From assembly GCF_029626225.1 (NCBI RefSeq), contig NZ_JARUBP010000001.1, positions 3,534,001 through 3,598,000 of the forward strand: DNA of 64,000 nt, written 5' to 3'. Each line of letters opens with the position of its first letter. The stretch's first letter is position 1. This document shows, one piece after another, positions 26,393-34,340 of this stretch. The notes under the pieces were generated by a model. The model had not been told where the DNA came from. It did not search any database and saw only the letters and a program-made list of their open reading frames with translations. Made by a program: the position numbers and the translations under genes. Source of the DNA: Asanoa sp. WMMD1127. Its GTDB lineage: Bacteria > Actinomycetota > Actinomycetes > Mycobacteriales > Micromonosporaceae.

Positions 26393-26956
26393 ATGCCGAA
26401 AAACACGCAAACCTTCCTCGATCCGCGGTCGCCGCTGGTTCTCGACACCCGAGAGCTGCCGCGCCGTCCTGGTGCCATGCGCACGGTCGACCGCGTCGTC
26501 AAGGCACCGTCCGACCTCGGACTGGAGCTGATAGGGGTGCCGGAAGGCGCCGACCTGAGCCTCGACCTGCGGCTCGAGTCGGTGTCCGAGGGCGTGCTCG
26601 TCTCCGGGACGGTCGATGTCCCGGTCACCGGCGAGTGCGGCCGCTGCCTGCGCCCGATCAGCGACTCGGTGGTCGTCAACATCCAGGAGCTGTACGCCTA
26701 CGCGCACAGCACCACGGACGAGACGACCGACGAGGACGAGATCGGCCGGTTGCAGGGCGACCTGATCGACCTGGAGCCGGCGGTACGGGACGCGGTGGTG
26801 CTCGCGCTGCCGACCAACCCGGTGTGCCGCGAGGACTGCCCTGGGCTGTGCCCCGAATGCGGGGGGCTGCTCGACGACCTGCCCGCCGATCACCATCACG
26901 AACAGGTCGACCCGCGCTGGGCGGCGCTGTCGCAACTCAACCCTGAAGGAGACTGA
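26393..26956 (+). CDS. DUF177/YceD-family protein
   Basis: DUF177 (YceD) proteins sit upstream of rpmF across bacteria and have been tied to 23S rRNA accumulation. The 187-aa product shows LVLDTRELPRRPG at the N-terminus, the GECGRCLRPI Cys pair and a second CPGLCPECGGLL cluster, probably a zinc site. ATG 26393 has GGAG at 8 nt. The stop is followed after 3 nt by rpmF. Confidence 0.92.
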   Translation: MPKNTQTFLDPRSPLVLDTRELPRRPGAMRTVDRVVKAPSDLGLELIGVPEGADLSLDLRLESVSEGVLVSGTVDVPVTGECGRCLRPISDSVVVNIQELYAYAHSTTDETTDEDEIGRLQGDLIDLEPAVRDAVVLALPTNPVCREDCPGLCPECGGLLDDLPADHHHEQVDPRWAALSQLNPEGD

Positions 26957-26959
26957 CCC

Positions 26960-27133
26960 GTGGCCGTTCCCAAGCGTCGGATGTCGCGGAGCAACACCCG
27001 GTCCCGCCGGGCGCAGTGGAAGACCTCGGCGGTCGCGACCGTGGCCTGCCCGCAGTGCAAGTCGCCGAAGCTGCCGCACGCCGCGTGCAGCGTCTGTGGC
27101 ACCTACAACGGCCGTCAGGTCATCGAGGTCTGA
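26960..27133 (+). CDS. rpmF: 50S ribosomal protein L32
   Basis: A 57-aa ribosomal protein: [20 protein letters not shown] is the classical L32 N-terminus, and CPQC and CSVC pairs form the zinc ribbon (C+ form). GTG starts 4 nt after the DUF177 stop, behind GAAGGAGACTGACCC. It is preceded by DUF177 and followed by plsX, the widespread yceD–rpmF–plsX order. Confidence 0.97.
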   Translation: MAVPKRRMSRSNTRSRRAQWKTSAVATVACPQCKSPKLPHAACSVCGTYNGRQVIEV

Positions 27134-27140
27134 TTTCGGC

Positions 27141-28157
27141 GTGCCGCACCCGACCTCCGGTCGGGCAGCGTCGGCGCCCGGCGTGCCGGTTCCCGGTCGA
27201 CCCGTGGAACCGGGCGCCGTGCGGATCGCCGTCGACCTCCTCGGCGGGGACGAAGCTCCCGCCGTCGTGGTTGACGGCGCTCTGCGAGCGCTGACCGCTG
27301 ACCCCGACCTACGCCTCCTTCTCGTCGGCCCCGCTCCGGTGGCCGGCGAGGTCATCGGCGCGCTCCCGCCCGCCGACCGCGATCGCGTCTCGGTGCGCCC
27401 GCTGTGGGGCCACGTCGGCATGGCCGACCCGCCGCAGCGGGGCGGACGCTCCGACACCACCGTGCGCGGCGCCGCCCTGGCCGTCGCCGAGGGCGCGGCC
27501 GACGCGCTCGTCTCCGCCGGCGCGACCGGCGCGATCGTCACCGCGGCCGTGCTCAGCCTGGGCCGCTGGCCCGGTATCCGCCGACCCGCCCTGGTCGCCA
27601 CCATCCCGGCCATCGCCGGCCCTGTCGCGCTGCTCGACGTCGGCGGCTCGCTCGAGGCGCGACCTGTCACGCTGGCCGGCCACGCGCTGCTCGGCGCCGC
27701 GTACGCCGGGATCGTCCACGACGTCGCCCGGCCCCGGGTCGGCCTGCTCTCCGTCGGCACCGAGACCGGCAAGGGCGACCGGGTCCGCCGGACCACCGAC
27801 CCGATGCTGGCCGACCTCAAGCTCGGCGGCGACGCCCACTACGTCGGCCTGGTCGAGGGCTACGACATCTCCTCCGGCGAGCGCGCCGACGTCGTGGTGA
27901 CCGACGGCTTCACCGGCAACACCCTGCTCAAGGGCATCGAGGGCGCGTACGCCATGGCCGGGGGTCCGCCGCCGGGCGGCGCCGCGCCCCGGGCCGCCGC
28001 GCTGCTCGGTGTCGCCGGCACCGTCGTGGTCTGCCACGGCGGCGCGACCGGCGACGACATCGCATCGGGCCTCGCGCTCGCCGCCAACCTGCACCGCATC
28101 AACGCGATCACCCGCATCGCCACGGCGCTTGCCGACCTTATCGAGGTGACGACATGA
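27141..28157 (+). CDS. plsX: Phosphate acyltransferase PlsX
   Basis: PlsX makes acyl-phosphate from acyl-ACP for phospholipid synthesis, as a peripheral membrane enzyme. Family segments include [14 protein letters not shown] (the usual form is MRIAVDAMGGD), [35 protein letters not shown] and [17 protein letters not shown]. The start is uncertain: GTG codons at 27141, 27183 and 27219 are all open. The last begins exactly at the family core, while 27141 lies 7 nt after rpmF with a distant GAGG. It overlaps rnc by 4 nt. Confidence 0.9.
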   Translation: MPHPTSGRAASAPGVPVPGRPVEPGAVRIAVDLLGGDEAPAVVVDGALRALTADPDLRLLLVGPAPVAGEVIGALPPADRDRVSVRPLWGHVGMADPPQRGGRSDTTVRGAALAVAEGAADALVSAGATGAIVTAAVLSLGRWPGIRRPALVATIPAIAGPVALLDVGGSLEARPVTLAGHALLGAAYAGIVHDVARPRVGLLSVGTETGKGDRVRRTTDPMLADLKLGGDAHYVGLVEGYDISSGERADVVVTDGFTGNTLLKGIEGAYAMAGGPPPGGAAPRAAALLGVAGTVVVCHGGATGDDIASGLALAANLHRINAITRIATALADLIEVTT

Positions 28158-28900
28158 ACCATGACAAGCGCAGACGGCCACCGGTCGCGCACCTGGAGAC
28201 GGCCTTCGGCGTCACGTTCGACGCCGACCTGCTGGAGCGGGCGCTGACCCACCGGTCCTACGCGTACGAGAACGGCGGTCTGCCGACCAACGAGCGGCTC
28301 GAGTTCCTCGGCGACTCGGTGCTCGGCGTGGTGATCACGACCGCCCTGTTCAACAACCATCCGGACCTGCCCGAGGGTCAGTTGGCCAAGCTGCGCGCCA
28401 GCGTGGTCAACATGCGGGCGCTGGCCGACGTCGCCCGCGGTCTCGGCCCTGACGGGCTCGGGCCGTACCTCCTGCTCGGAAAGGGCGAGGAGACCACCGG
28501 CGGCCGCGACAAGAACAGCATCCTGGCCGACACGCTCGAGGCCCTGCTGGGCGCGATCTACCTGCAGTACGGCCTCGACACCGCGGCCGTCGTGATCCAC
28601 CGCCTGTTCGACCCGCTGATGGCGGCGTCGGCCGGCCGCGGCGCGGCGCTCGACTGGAAGACCAGCCTCCAGGAGCTGACCGCGACGCTGAGCCTGGGCG
28701 TCCCGGAATATCGCATCGACGAGGCCGGCCCCGACCACGCCAAGACGTTCACGGCGTGGGTGGTGGTGGCGGGCAACCGCTACGGCGGGGCCGACGGTCG
28801 CAGCAAGAAGGAGGCCGAGCAGCGCGCCGCCGAGACCGCCTGGGTGGAGCTGTCGGACCAGGCCGTGGAGAAGGTGGCCACGCCGTCGGCGGCCGAATAG
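28154..28900 (+). CDS. rnc: Ribonuclease III
   Basis: RNase III cleaves double-stranded RNA in rRNA maturation and mRNA turnover. The catalytic signature [13 protein letters not shown] is intact, the [12 protein letters not shown] segment carries the second metal-binding Glu, and a C-terminal dsRNA-binding domain follows ([36 protein letters not shown]). The product is 248 aa. Its TAG stop also forms the first three bases of the putative mutM -10 hexamer. Confidence 0.97.
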   Translation: MNHDKRRRPPVAHLETAFGVTFDADLLERALTHRSYAYENGGLPTNERLEFLGDSVLGVVITTALFNNHPDLPEGQLAKLRASVVNMRALADVARGLGPDGLGPYLLLGKGEETTGGRDKNSILADTLEALLGAIYLQYGLDTAAVVIHRLFDPLMAASAGRGAALDWKTSLQELTATLSLGVPEYRIDEAGPDHAKTFTAWVVVAGNRYGGADGRSKKEAEQRAAETAWVELSDQAVEKVATPSAAE

Positions 28901-28903
28901 GTT
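28898..28903 (+). promoter_or_regulatory. -10 element for mutM overlapping the rnc stop codon
   Basis: TAGGTT begins with the rnc TAG and lies 6 nt before the mutM GTG, the spacing expected for a leaderless transcript. No ribosome-binding site is seen between it and the start. Confidence 0.5.
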
Positions 28904-28909
28904 TACCGC

Positions 28910-29767
28910 GTGCCCGAGCTACCCGAGGTCGAGACCGTCCGCACCGGCCTGCTCAAGCACGTCGCCGGCCGCGAGATCGCGGCCGTCGAGGTGCACCATC
29001 CCCGGTCCGTCCGCCGCCACCTGCCGGGCCCGCTCGACTTCACCGGCCAGCTCGTCGGGCGCCGGGTCCTCGACGTCCGCCGCCGCGGGAAATACCTGTG
29101 GCTCCCGCTCGACAGCGGTGACGCGATCGTCGGCCACCTCGGCATGTCGGGCCAGATGCTGCTCCAGCCCGCCGCGACGCCGGACGAGACCCACCTGCGG
29201 ATCCGCTTCCGGTTCACCGACGGCGACCCCGAGCTGCGCTTCGTCGACCAGCGCACGTTCGGCGGCCTGGCCGTGTCGCCCGGCGGGGCCGAGCTGCCGG
29301 CCGAGATCGCGCACATCGCGCGCGACCCGATCGACCCCTCGTTCTCCGACGAGGCGTTCGTCGCCGGTCTGCGCCGGAGACGCACCGAGGTCAAGCGGGC
29401 GCTGCTCGACCAGACACTGATCTCCGGGGTCGGCAACATCTACGCGGACGAGGCGCTCTGGCGTGCCTCCCTGCACGGCGCCCGCCCCACCGACCGCCTG
29501 ACCAGACCGGCCGCGCTGCGCCTGCTGGGCCACGTCCGCGACGTGCTGGGCGAGGCGATCTCGGCGGGCGGCACGAGCTTCGACGCGCTCTATGTCGACG
29601 TCAACGGCCAGAGCGGTTATTTCGAGCGAGGCCTCAACGCGTACGGCCGGGAAGGCCGCCCCTGCAACCGCTGCGGCGCCCCGATCCGCCGCGAGGCGTT
29701 CATGAACCGTTCCTCGTTCTCGTGCCCGAAGTGCCAGCCTCGTCCCCGGGTGACCCGCGCCGCCTGA
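28910..29767 (+). CDS. mutM: Formamidopyrimidine-DNA glycosylase
   Basis: Fpg/MutM removes oxidised purines such as 8-oxoguanine and cuts the abasic site. The product begins [13 protein letters not shown] after the initiator, with the catalytic Pro and Glu in place. [10 protein letters not shown] carries the conserved Lys, [13 protein letters not shown] the helix-two-turn-helix, and [13 protein letters not shown] to CPKC the zinc finger. It is 285 aa, the normal length. Confidence 0.96.
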   Translation: MPELPEVETVRTGLLKHVAGREIAAVEVHHPRSVRRHLPGPLDFTGQLVGRRVLDVRRRGKYLWLPLDSGDAIVGHLGMSGQMLLQPAATPDETHLRIRFRFTDGDPELRFVDQRTFGGLAVSPGGAELPAEIAHIARDPIDPSFSDEAFVAGLRRRRTEVKRALLDQTLISGVGNIYADEALWRASLHGARPTDRLTRPAALRLLGHVRDVLGEAISAGGTSFDALYVDVNGQSGYFERGLNAYGREGRPCNRCGAPIRREAFMNRSSFSCPKCQPRPRVTRAA

Positions 29768-29866
29768 GCTCCGTGATGTGTTCTTGATCCACCGGGGCAT
29801 CGCGAAGATCAATCAGCAGGTACGTTCCTGCGGGGCCAACGGCCCAGAAGGAGCGTGAACGGGGAC

Positions 29867-31150
29867 ATGGCGGCTGACCACAGCCGACCTCCGGCGTCGG
29901 CCTGGCCGCCGCCGCAGGCCGATCCACACCACCCGCGCCCACCGGAGCCACCCGCTCCCACCGCGTCGGCCTACCCGCCCGGCGGGGCGGCTCCTGCCGC
30001 CGGTGTCGCGTCGTCCGCGGGTCGCGCGCCGGCTTCGTGGTCCGGGGCGGCTCCTGCCGCCGGCGTCGCGTCGTCCGCAGGCGGCGCGCCGGCTTCGTGG
30101 TCCGGGGCGGCTCCTGCCGCCGGCGTCGCACCGTCCGCGGGCGGCGCGCCGGCTTCGTGGTTGGGCGCGGCAACGCCGCCGCCGACCCCCTACGCCGCGC
30201 CGGGCGCCTACGCCGGAGCCGCCGCGCCGTCCGACTGGCCGCCGGTTTCCGAACCGCGGTCTGGGACCGGTCCCGTCTCCGCGATGCCGGCGGGTCAGCC
30301 TGTCTCCGCGATGCCGGCGGGTCAGCCTGGTTCCGGGATGCCGTTCGGGTATGGCGCCGGTGGCGTGTCGACGTCCGGGGTGGCGCGGGGGCGTCGCGGG
30401 CGTGTGGCGGCCCTCGTGGTCATCGCGGTGTTGGCTCTGGTCGCGACCGGTGAGGCGGTCTGGCTGGGGCAGCTCTCAGGGCGGGTCGGCGACGCGGAGC
30501 GGGCGCTCGACGCGGAGCGTGGTCGGCTCGACGCCGTCGAAGGCCGCACGAAGGCCCTGGAGGACAAGGCGGGCGGCGCGTTCGACGCGCAGGCGATCGC
30601 CGCCGCGACGCTGCCGAGCGTGTTCCGGGTCGCGGCCGGTCCCGTGACCGGCACCGCGTTCGCGGTCGGTGCGCCGGCCGGCGGTGGCGGCACCAACCTG
30701 ATCACGAACTTCCACGTCGTCGAGGACGTCTACGGCGACGGCGGGCGCCAGGTCTTCCTCGAGCGCGAGGGTGCCCGCTGGCCGGCGAAGATCGTCAAGG
30801 TCGACAAGGACAACGACCTGGCGCAGCTGACGGCCACGGCGAAGTTCACCGGTCTGGCCACCGCCTCCGACAAGGTGGCTACCGGGCAGCAGGTCGCCGT
30901 CGTCGGCGCGCCGCTCGGGTTGACCGACTCGGTGACGACCGGCGTCGTCAGCGCCACCCGGCCGTTCGACGACTCGCCGGGGCCGCTGATCCAGTTCAGC
31001 GCTCCGATCAACCCCGGCAACTCCGGCGGTCCCGTGATCAATTCGGCCAAGCAGGTCGTCGGTGTGGCCACCGCCAAGGCGGTCGACGCCGAGGGCATCG
31101 GGTTGGCCGTGCCGGTCGACGTCGTCTGCCGGCTTTTCCCCGTCTGCTGA
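29867..31150 (+). CDS. Membrane-anchored trypsin-like (S1C/HtrA-type) serine protease
   Basis: Domain order: a Pro/Ala/Ser-rich cytosolic region of about 170 residues with three 20-residue repeats (AAPAAGVASSAGGAPASWSG type) and two VSAMPAGQP repeats; one membrane helix near residues 180-200 (VAALVVIAVLALVATGEAVW); a short coiled coil (DAERALDAERGRLDAVEGRT); and a trypsin-like domain. The catalytic triad is visible as NFHVVEDV (His), DKDNDLAQL (Asp) and NPGNSGGPV (Ser). No PDZ domain follows. ATG 29867 was preferred because AAGGAG is too close to the alternative GTG at 29855. The proteolytic domain would act outside the membrane. Its neighbour shares the same N-terminal architecture. Confidence 0.88.
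   Translation: MAADHSRPPASAWPPPQADPHHPRPPEPPAPTASAYPPGGAAPAAGVASSAGRAPASWSGAAPAAGVASSAGGAPASWSGAAPAAGVAPSAGGAPASWLGAATPPPTPYAAPGAYAGAAAPSDWPPVSEPRSGTGPVSAMPAGQPVSAMPAGQPGSGMPFGYGAGGVSTSGVARGRRGRVAALVVIAVLALVATGEAVWLGQLSGRVGDAERALDAERGRLDAVEGRTKALEDKAGGAFDAQAIAAATLPSVFRVAAGPVTGTAFAVGAPAGGGGTNLITNFHVVEDVYGDGGRQVFLEREGARWPAKIVKVDKDNDLAQLTATAKFTGLATASDKVATGQQVAVVGAPLGLTDSVTTGVVSATRPFDDSPGPLIQFSAPINPGNSGGPVINSAKQVVGVATAKAVDAEGIGLAVPVDVVCRLFPVC
29987..30166 (+). repeat. Three tandem 60-bp coding repeats in the protease N-terminus
   Basis: The copies at 29987-30046, 30047-30106 and 30107-30166 are nearly identical, keep the reading frame and encode a 20-residue Ala/Pro/Ser unit. A second coding repeat of 27 bp (VSAMPAGQP) occurs twice at 30275-30328. 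Copy number is likely to vary between strains by slippage (inference). Confidence 0.9.
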
Positions 31151-31238
31151 CCAGAACCCATCCCCGCGCGTGGCATCCGGTCGGGTGCGCGCGCCCTCGA
31201 CGTCTCCCCGAACAAGCGCGTAACCCCTGGAGTGAACG

Positions 31239-32174
31239 ATGAGCCAAACCCCCGAGCCCCACTACCCGACCCCGGAGCAGCCGACCGTCGGCTTCGGTGG
31301 CCCCGCCCAGACACCGCCGGCCCAGACCCCGCCGGCCGGCGCCCAGCCGGCGTCGCCCTACACGGCACCGACCGCGTCCTACCCGACGCCGGGCTCGTCC
31401 TACCCGCCGCCCAGCACGCCGCCTCCGGCGCAGTACCCGGCGCCGGCCTCGCCCTACGCGGCGCAGCCCGGCACGCCGACTCCGTCGCCGTACGCGGCGC
31501 AGCCCGGCACGCCGACTCCGTCGCCGTACGCGGCGCAGCCCGGCACGCCGACTCCGTCGCCGTACGCGGCGCAGCCCGGCACCCCGTCGCCGTACGCGGC
31601 GCCCGGCACGCCGACCCCTGCCCAGTACGGGACCCAGACCACGCCGACGCCCCACGAGGCCACCCCGACCTCCGGCACGAGCCCGTTCGCGGTCCCGCCG
31701 GTCTCCGGCCAGCCGGCCACCGGCTACCCGTACGCCGAGCAGCCCCTCTCGTCCCCGCCCTACGGCATGCCGCCCGCGCCGAAGCGGCGTACCAGCACGA
31801 TCGTGCTCGCGGCCGTCACCGCCGTGCTGTTCGTCGCGGCCGGCCTGCTCGGCGGTCTCCTCGTCGCCCAGCGGGGCGAGACCAACCGGGCCAACACGGA
31901 GATCGCGGCCCAGCAGGCCGACATCGCCACCAAGGCCAAGAAGATCGAGGATCTGCAGACCAACCTGGACTCGGTCAACTCGGAGAACCTGCTCAAGTCG
32001 CAGGAGCTCGAAGGTTCCAAGAACGACCGCAACGAGCAGGAGCGGCAGAAGAAGGTCGTCGCCAAGTGCCTCGACCTGCTGATGGAGGCGTTCGCCGCCG
32101 ACACCGAGTCGCAGTTCAACAAGCGGATCAACGCCGCCGAGAAGACCTGCGACGAGGCCGACCGCTACATGTGA
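31239..32174 (+). CDS. Proline-rich membrane protein with extracytosolic coiled coil
   Basis: A 311-aa protein of unknown function. The N-terminal ~180 residues are Pro/Thr/Ala/Gln-rich, with repeated SPYAAQPGTPTP units. Then comes one membrane helix (IVLAAVTAVLFVAAGLLGGLL) and an external coiled coil of about 100 residues (TNRANTEIAAQQADIATKAK; IEDLQTNLDSVNSENLLKSQ), ending with two Cys. The layout parallels the trypsin-like protein just upstream, suggesting a pair, but no shared enzymatic domain is present. The ATG is preceded by CTGGAGTGAACG. Confidence 0.8.
   Translation: MSQTPEPHYPTPEQPTVGFGGPAQTPPAQTPPAGAQPASPYTAPTASYPTPGSSYPPPSTPPPAQYPAPASPYAAQPGTPTPSPYAAQPGTPTPSPYAAQPGTPTPSPYAAQPGTPSPYAAPGTPTPAQYGTQTTPTPHEATPTSGTSPFAVPPVSGQPATGYPYAEQPLSSPPYGMPPAPKRRTSTIVLAAVTAVLFVAAGLLGGLLVAQRGETNRANTEIAAQQADIATKAKKIEDLQTNLDSVNSENLLKSQELEGSKNDRNEQERQKKVVAKCLDLLMEAFAADTESQFNKRINAAEKTCDEADRYM
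31449..31619 (+). repeat. Tandem 36-bp coding repeats
   Basis: Three near-perfect 36-bp units (31449-31484, 31485-31520, 31521-31556), then a 30-bp and a degenerate ~33-bp copy, encode SPYAAQPGTPTP-type repeats. Unit lengths are multiples of three, so expansion or contraction keeps the frame. Confidence 0.9.
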
Positions 32175-32185
32175 TCAACGGTGAC

Positions 32186-32214
32186 GCCGGCCCCGGAGCC
32201 ACAAAGGGGCCGGC
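32186..32214. terminator. Hairpin between convergent genes
   Basis: gccggcccc (32186-32194) pairs with ggggccggc (32206-32214) around an 11-nt loop. It lies 11 nt after the stop of the proline-rich protein gene and touches the stop of the GH135-like gene on the other strand. Confidence 0.65.
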
Positions 32215-32913
32215 TCAACCAGGCACGACCGCCAGCGGCCGGGGCGCGTCCGACGGCAGGCCCTGCCACGGGTTCGGCATCCAGCGGTCGGTGACCAGGC
32301 CGAAGCCGGCGCCGCGCCAGGCCATCACGCGCCGGGCGTGCTCGAGCTGCCACGGCGGCACGCTGTGGATCAGGTGGCCGTCGCCGGGGCGCGAGCCCTC
32401 GCCCGTCCACTCCTGGTAGTCGTCCCACGCGCCCTCGAACACGCAGATCGGCACGCCGAGGTCGCGGAAGACGGGGTCGGTGGGCGCGCCGGGGTTCAGC
32501 ACCCCCGCGAACAGGCCGGCTCGCCGCGCCACCCGCACCGCCAGCGCCACCTTGCCGACCCCCTCGGCCTCGGTCGGGCACTGGTCGAGGAACACACCGG
32601 ACATCGGGTACGCCGTCCAACCCTCGACGTCCGCGACGATGTCTGCGATGGGTCGGGCGGCGTGCCCCAGATCGACATAGCCGAGCATCGGCACGCCGGC
32701 CTCCGCGAGCCGCGCCGTCACCGCGGCGTAGGCCTCGTCGGGCCCGTCGAGCCCCGGCCCGTCGTGCACGTTGACGACCACCGTGGCGCCCGCGAGCGCC
32801 TCCGCGTCCCACGCCTGCGGATCCTCGAGCGGGTGCACATAGAGCGGCACCAGCCTGGTCGGCGCCGGACCGGCGGTGGAGGCGCCGGGCACCCGGCGCG
32901 GCAGCTCGATCAT
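32215..32913 (-). CDS. Spherulation-specific family 4 (GH135-like) protein
   Basis: A 232-aa protein similar to spherulin-4/Sph3. That fungal GH135 family cleaves galactosamine-rich polysaccharide (galactosaminogalactan) and also acts on Pel. Conserved stretches: RLVPLYVHPLEDPQAW, TVVVNVHDGPG, PMLGYVDLGHAARPIADI, SGVFLDQCP and VPICVFEGAWDDYQEW. The Asp of the FxD strand and the later Glu are present, but the residue after the Asp is Gln where many members have Glu. No signal peptide is seen, so it would be cytosolic unless exported otherwise. It overlaps the membrane-protein gene by 4 nt. Confidence 0.8.
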   Translation of the reverse strand: MIELPRRVPGASTAGPAPTRLVPLYVHPLEDPQAWDAEALAGATVVVNVHDGPGLDGPDEAYAAVTARLAEAGVPMLGYVDLGHAARPIADIVADVEGWTAYPMSGVFLDQCPTEAEGVGKVALAVRVARRAGLFAGVLNPGAPTDPVFRDLGVPICVFEGAWDDYQEWTGEGSRPGDGHLIHSVPPWQLEHARRVMAWRGAGFGLVTDRWMPNPWQGLPSDAPRPLAVVPG

Positions 32914-34340
32914 CGGTAGCTCCCGGGTTGGAAGACGGTGTGTGCGGTGGCGGCGAGGCCGAGCACCGACGTCGCGGCCAGGCCGGCCACCGTCGCGGGC
33001 AACATCACCGGGATCAACGAGTCGACGCCGCCCCCCGGCACGGCCACGAGCCAACCGGCGACCGGCACCGCCGCGAACGCCACCGGCGCCAGCGCGAGCA
33101 GCGCCGCCAGCAGCAGCCGGCCGCGGGTGGCGAGCAGCAGCGTGGCGGCCCAGGCGCCGGCCAGCAGCACGCCGGCGGCGACGGCCAGGACGAGCGCACG
33201 GGCGTCGGGGATGCGGGACAGCTCGTACGGCAGCCGGAACGCGCCCACCACCAGCGCCGCTCCGATCGCCACCGGTGGCGCCAGCGCGGCGAGCGTCACC
33301 GCACCGACCGCGCGCAGGTGCCTGCGGAACATGGCGACGTCGTCGTAGAGGTCGAGACCGGTCGCGGCGCTCGCGGCGTGCCAGCCGACGAACAGCTCGA
33401 TCAGCGGCACGGCGAGCAGCAGCGGCACTGTCGCCGGTGGCACGCCACCACCCGGCGCCAGTCGCCAGACGAGGATGAAGGCGCCCGCCTGACCGGCCCC
33501 GATCAGCAGGTACGCGAGCACGGCCGGCAGCGGAACCCGGGCCGGCGCCGGGTCCGCCGAACGCCGCAACGCCGGCGCCAGCCCGCGCAGGGCCGCGACC
33601 CCGACGGCCGCGCCGAGCACCCACGCCGTCGCGTCCCGGAGCACGCCGACCAGCAGCGCCGCGCTCACCAGCCAGGCCGGCAGCGACCAGCGCAGCACCG
33701 CGCCGACCCGGTCGGACACCAGCGCGGCCGCGACACCGGCGAAGGCGAGGAGCTCGACACCACAGACGGCGTACGCCGCCGGCCGCGACCCCACGAACCA
33801 GGCCGGCGCGAGGGCGACCACCGCCGCGCCGAGCGCCAGCCCGAGCAGCAACCCACTCGCGATCAACCGGAGCGCCGGGCCGGTGGCGGCGCGGGCGTAC
33901 CCGGCCGCCGCCAGCGCCTGCCCGCCCGACCAGCCGAGCACCAGCGTCACCGCCAGCATCGGCCAGCCGACCCGGTCGAGGGCATCGCCGGCGGCGACGG
34001 CGGCCAGCGCCGGGGTCAGGAACAGGGCGGCCCGGGCGAGCGCCGCCCGGGCGAACGGCGCGAGGCCGGGACGGACCACGACCCCGGGCCGGCCGCGCTG
34101 GGCCCAGAGCTGGGCCAGCACCGCCTCGCCGAGCGCGAACACGGTCGGCACCCCGTACCGCAGCTGGGCCTGCTTGTCGCTGATCCCGGCCGCCTCGATG
34201 GCCGCGACCAGCTCGTCGACGTCGACGACCACGACGCTGCCGGACGCGAACCGCGCGGCCAGGTCCGCGATCGACCGCGGTGGCGGCCCGCCGACGGGCC
34301 GCGAAGGGCCAACTCCAGGACCAACCGTCGGCGCGCTCAT
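32910..34340 (-). CDS. PelG-like polytopic membrane protein
   Basis: A 476-aa protein with a cytosolic N-terminal region of about 95 residues, then roughly 11-12 membrane helices, Ala/Leu/Val-rich with few charges. Length, topology and placement between a PelF-type glycosyltransferase and a galactosaminidase-like gene suggest the PelG role: an inner-membrane partner of PelF that moves the polymer or lipid intermediate. The sequence itself is too composition-biased for me to call the family with certainty. The ATG overlaps the glycosyltransferase stop. Confidence 0.6.
   Translation of the reverse strand: MSAPTVGPGVGPSRPVGGPPPRSIADLAARFASGSVVVVDVDELVAAIEAAGISDKQAQLRYGVPTVFALGEAVLAQLWAQRGRPGVVVRPGLAPFARAALARAALFLTPALAAVAAGDALDRVGWPMLAVTLVLGWSGGQALAAAGYARAATGPALRLIASGLLLGLALGAAVVALAPAWFVGSRPAAYAVCGVELLAFAGVAAALVSDRVGAVLRWSLPAWLVSAALLVGVLRDATAWVLGAAVGVAALRGLAPALRRSADPAPARVPLPAVLAYLLIGAGQAGAFILVWRLAPGGGVPPATVPLLLAVPLIELFVGWHAASAATGLDLYDDVAMFRRHLRAVGAVTLAALAPPVAIGAALVVGAFRLPYELSRIPDARALVLAVAAGVLLAGAWAATLLLATRGRLLLAALLALAPVAFAAVPVAGWLVAVPGGGVDSLIPVMLPATVAGLAATSVLGLAATAHTVFQPGSYR

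Noticed and set aside
29780-29830. tgatccaccgg after mutM as a further copy of the ddl/HIT inverted repeat
   Set aside because: Only about 11 bases match and no complementary arm is present, so chance similarity cannot be excluded.
31449-31619. Regularly spaced repeats that might suggest a CRISPR array
   Set aside because: Repeats are directly tandem without spacers, in frame, and code for a proline-rich tail.
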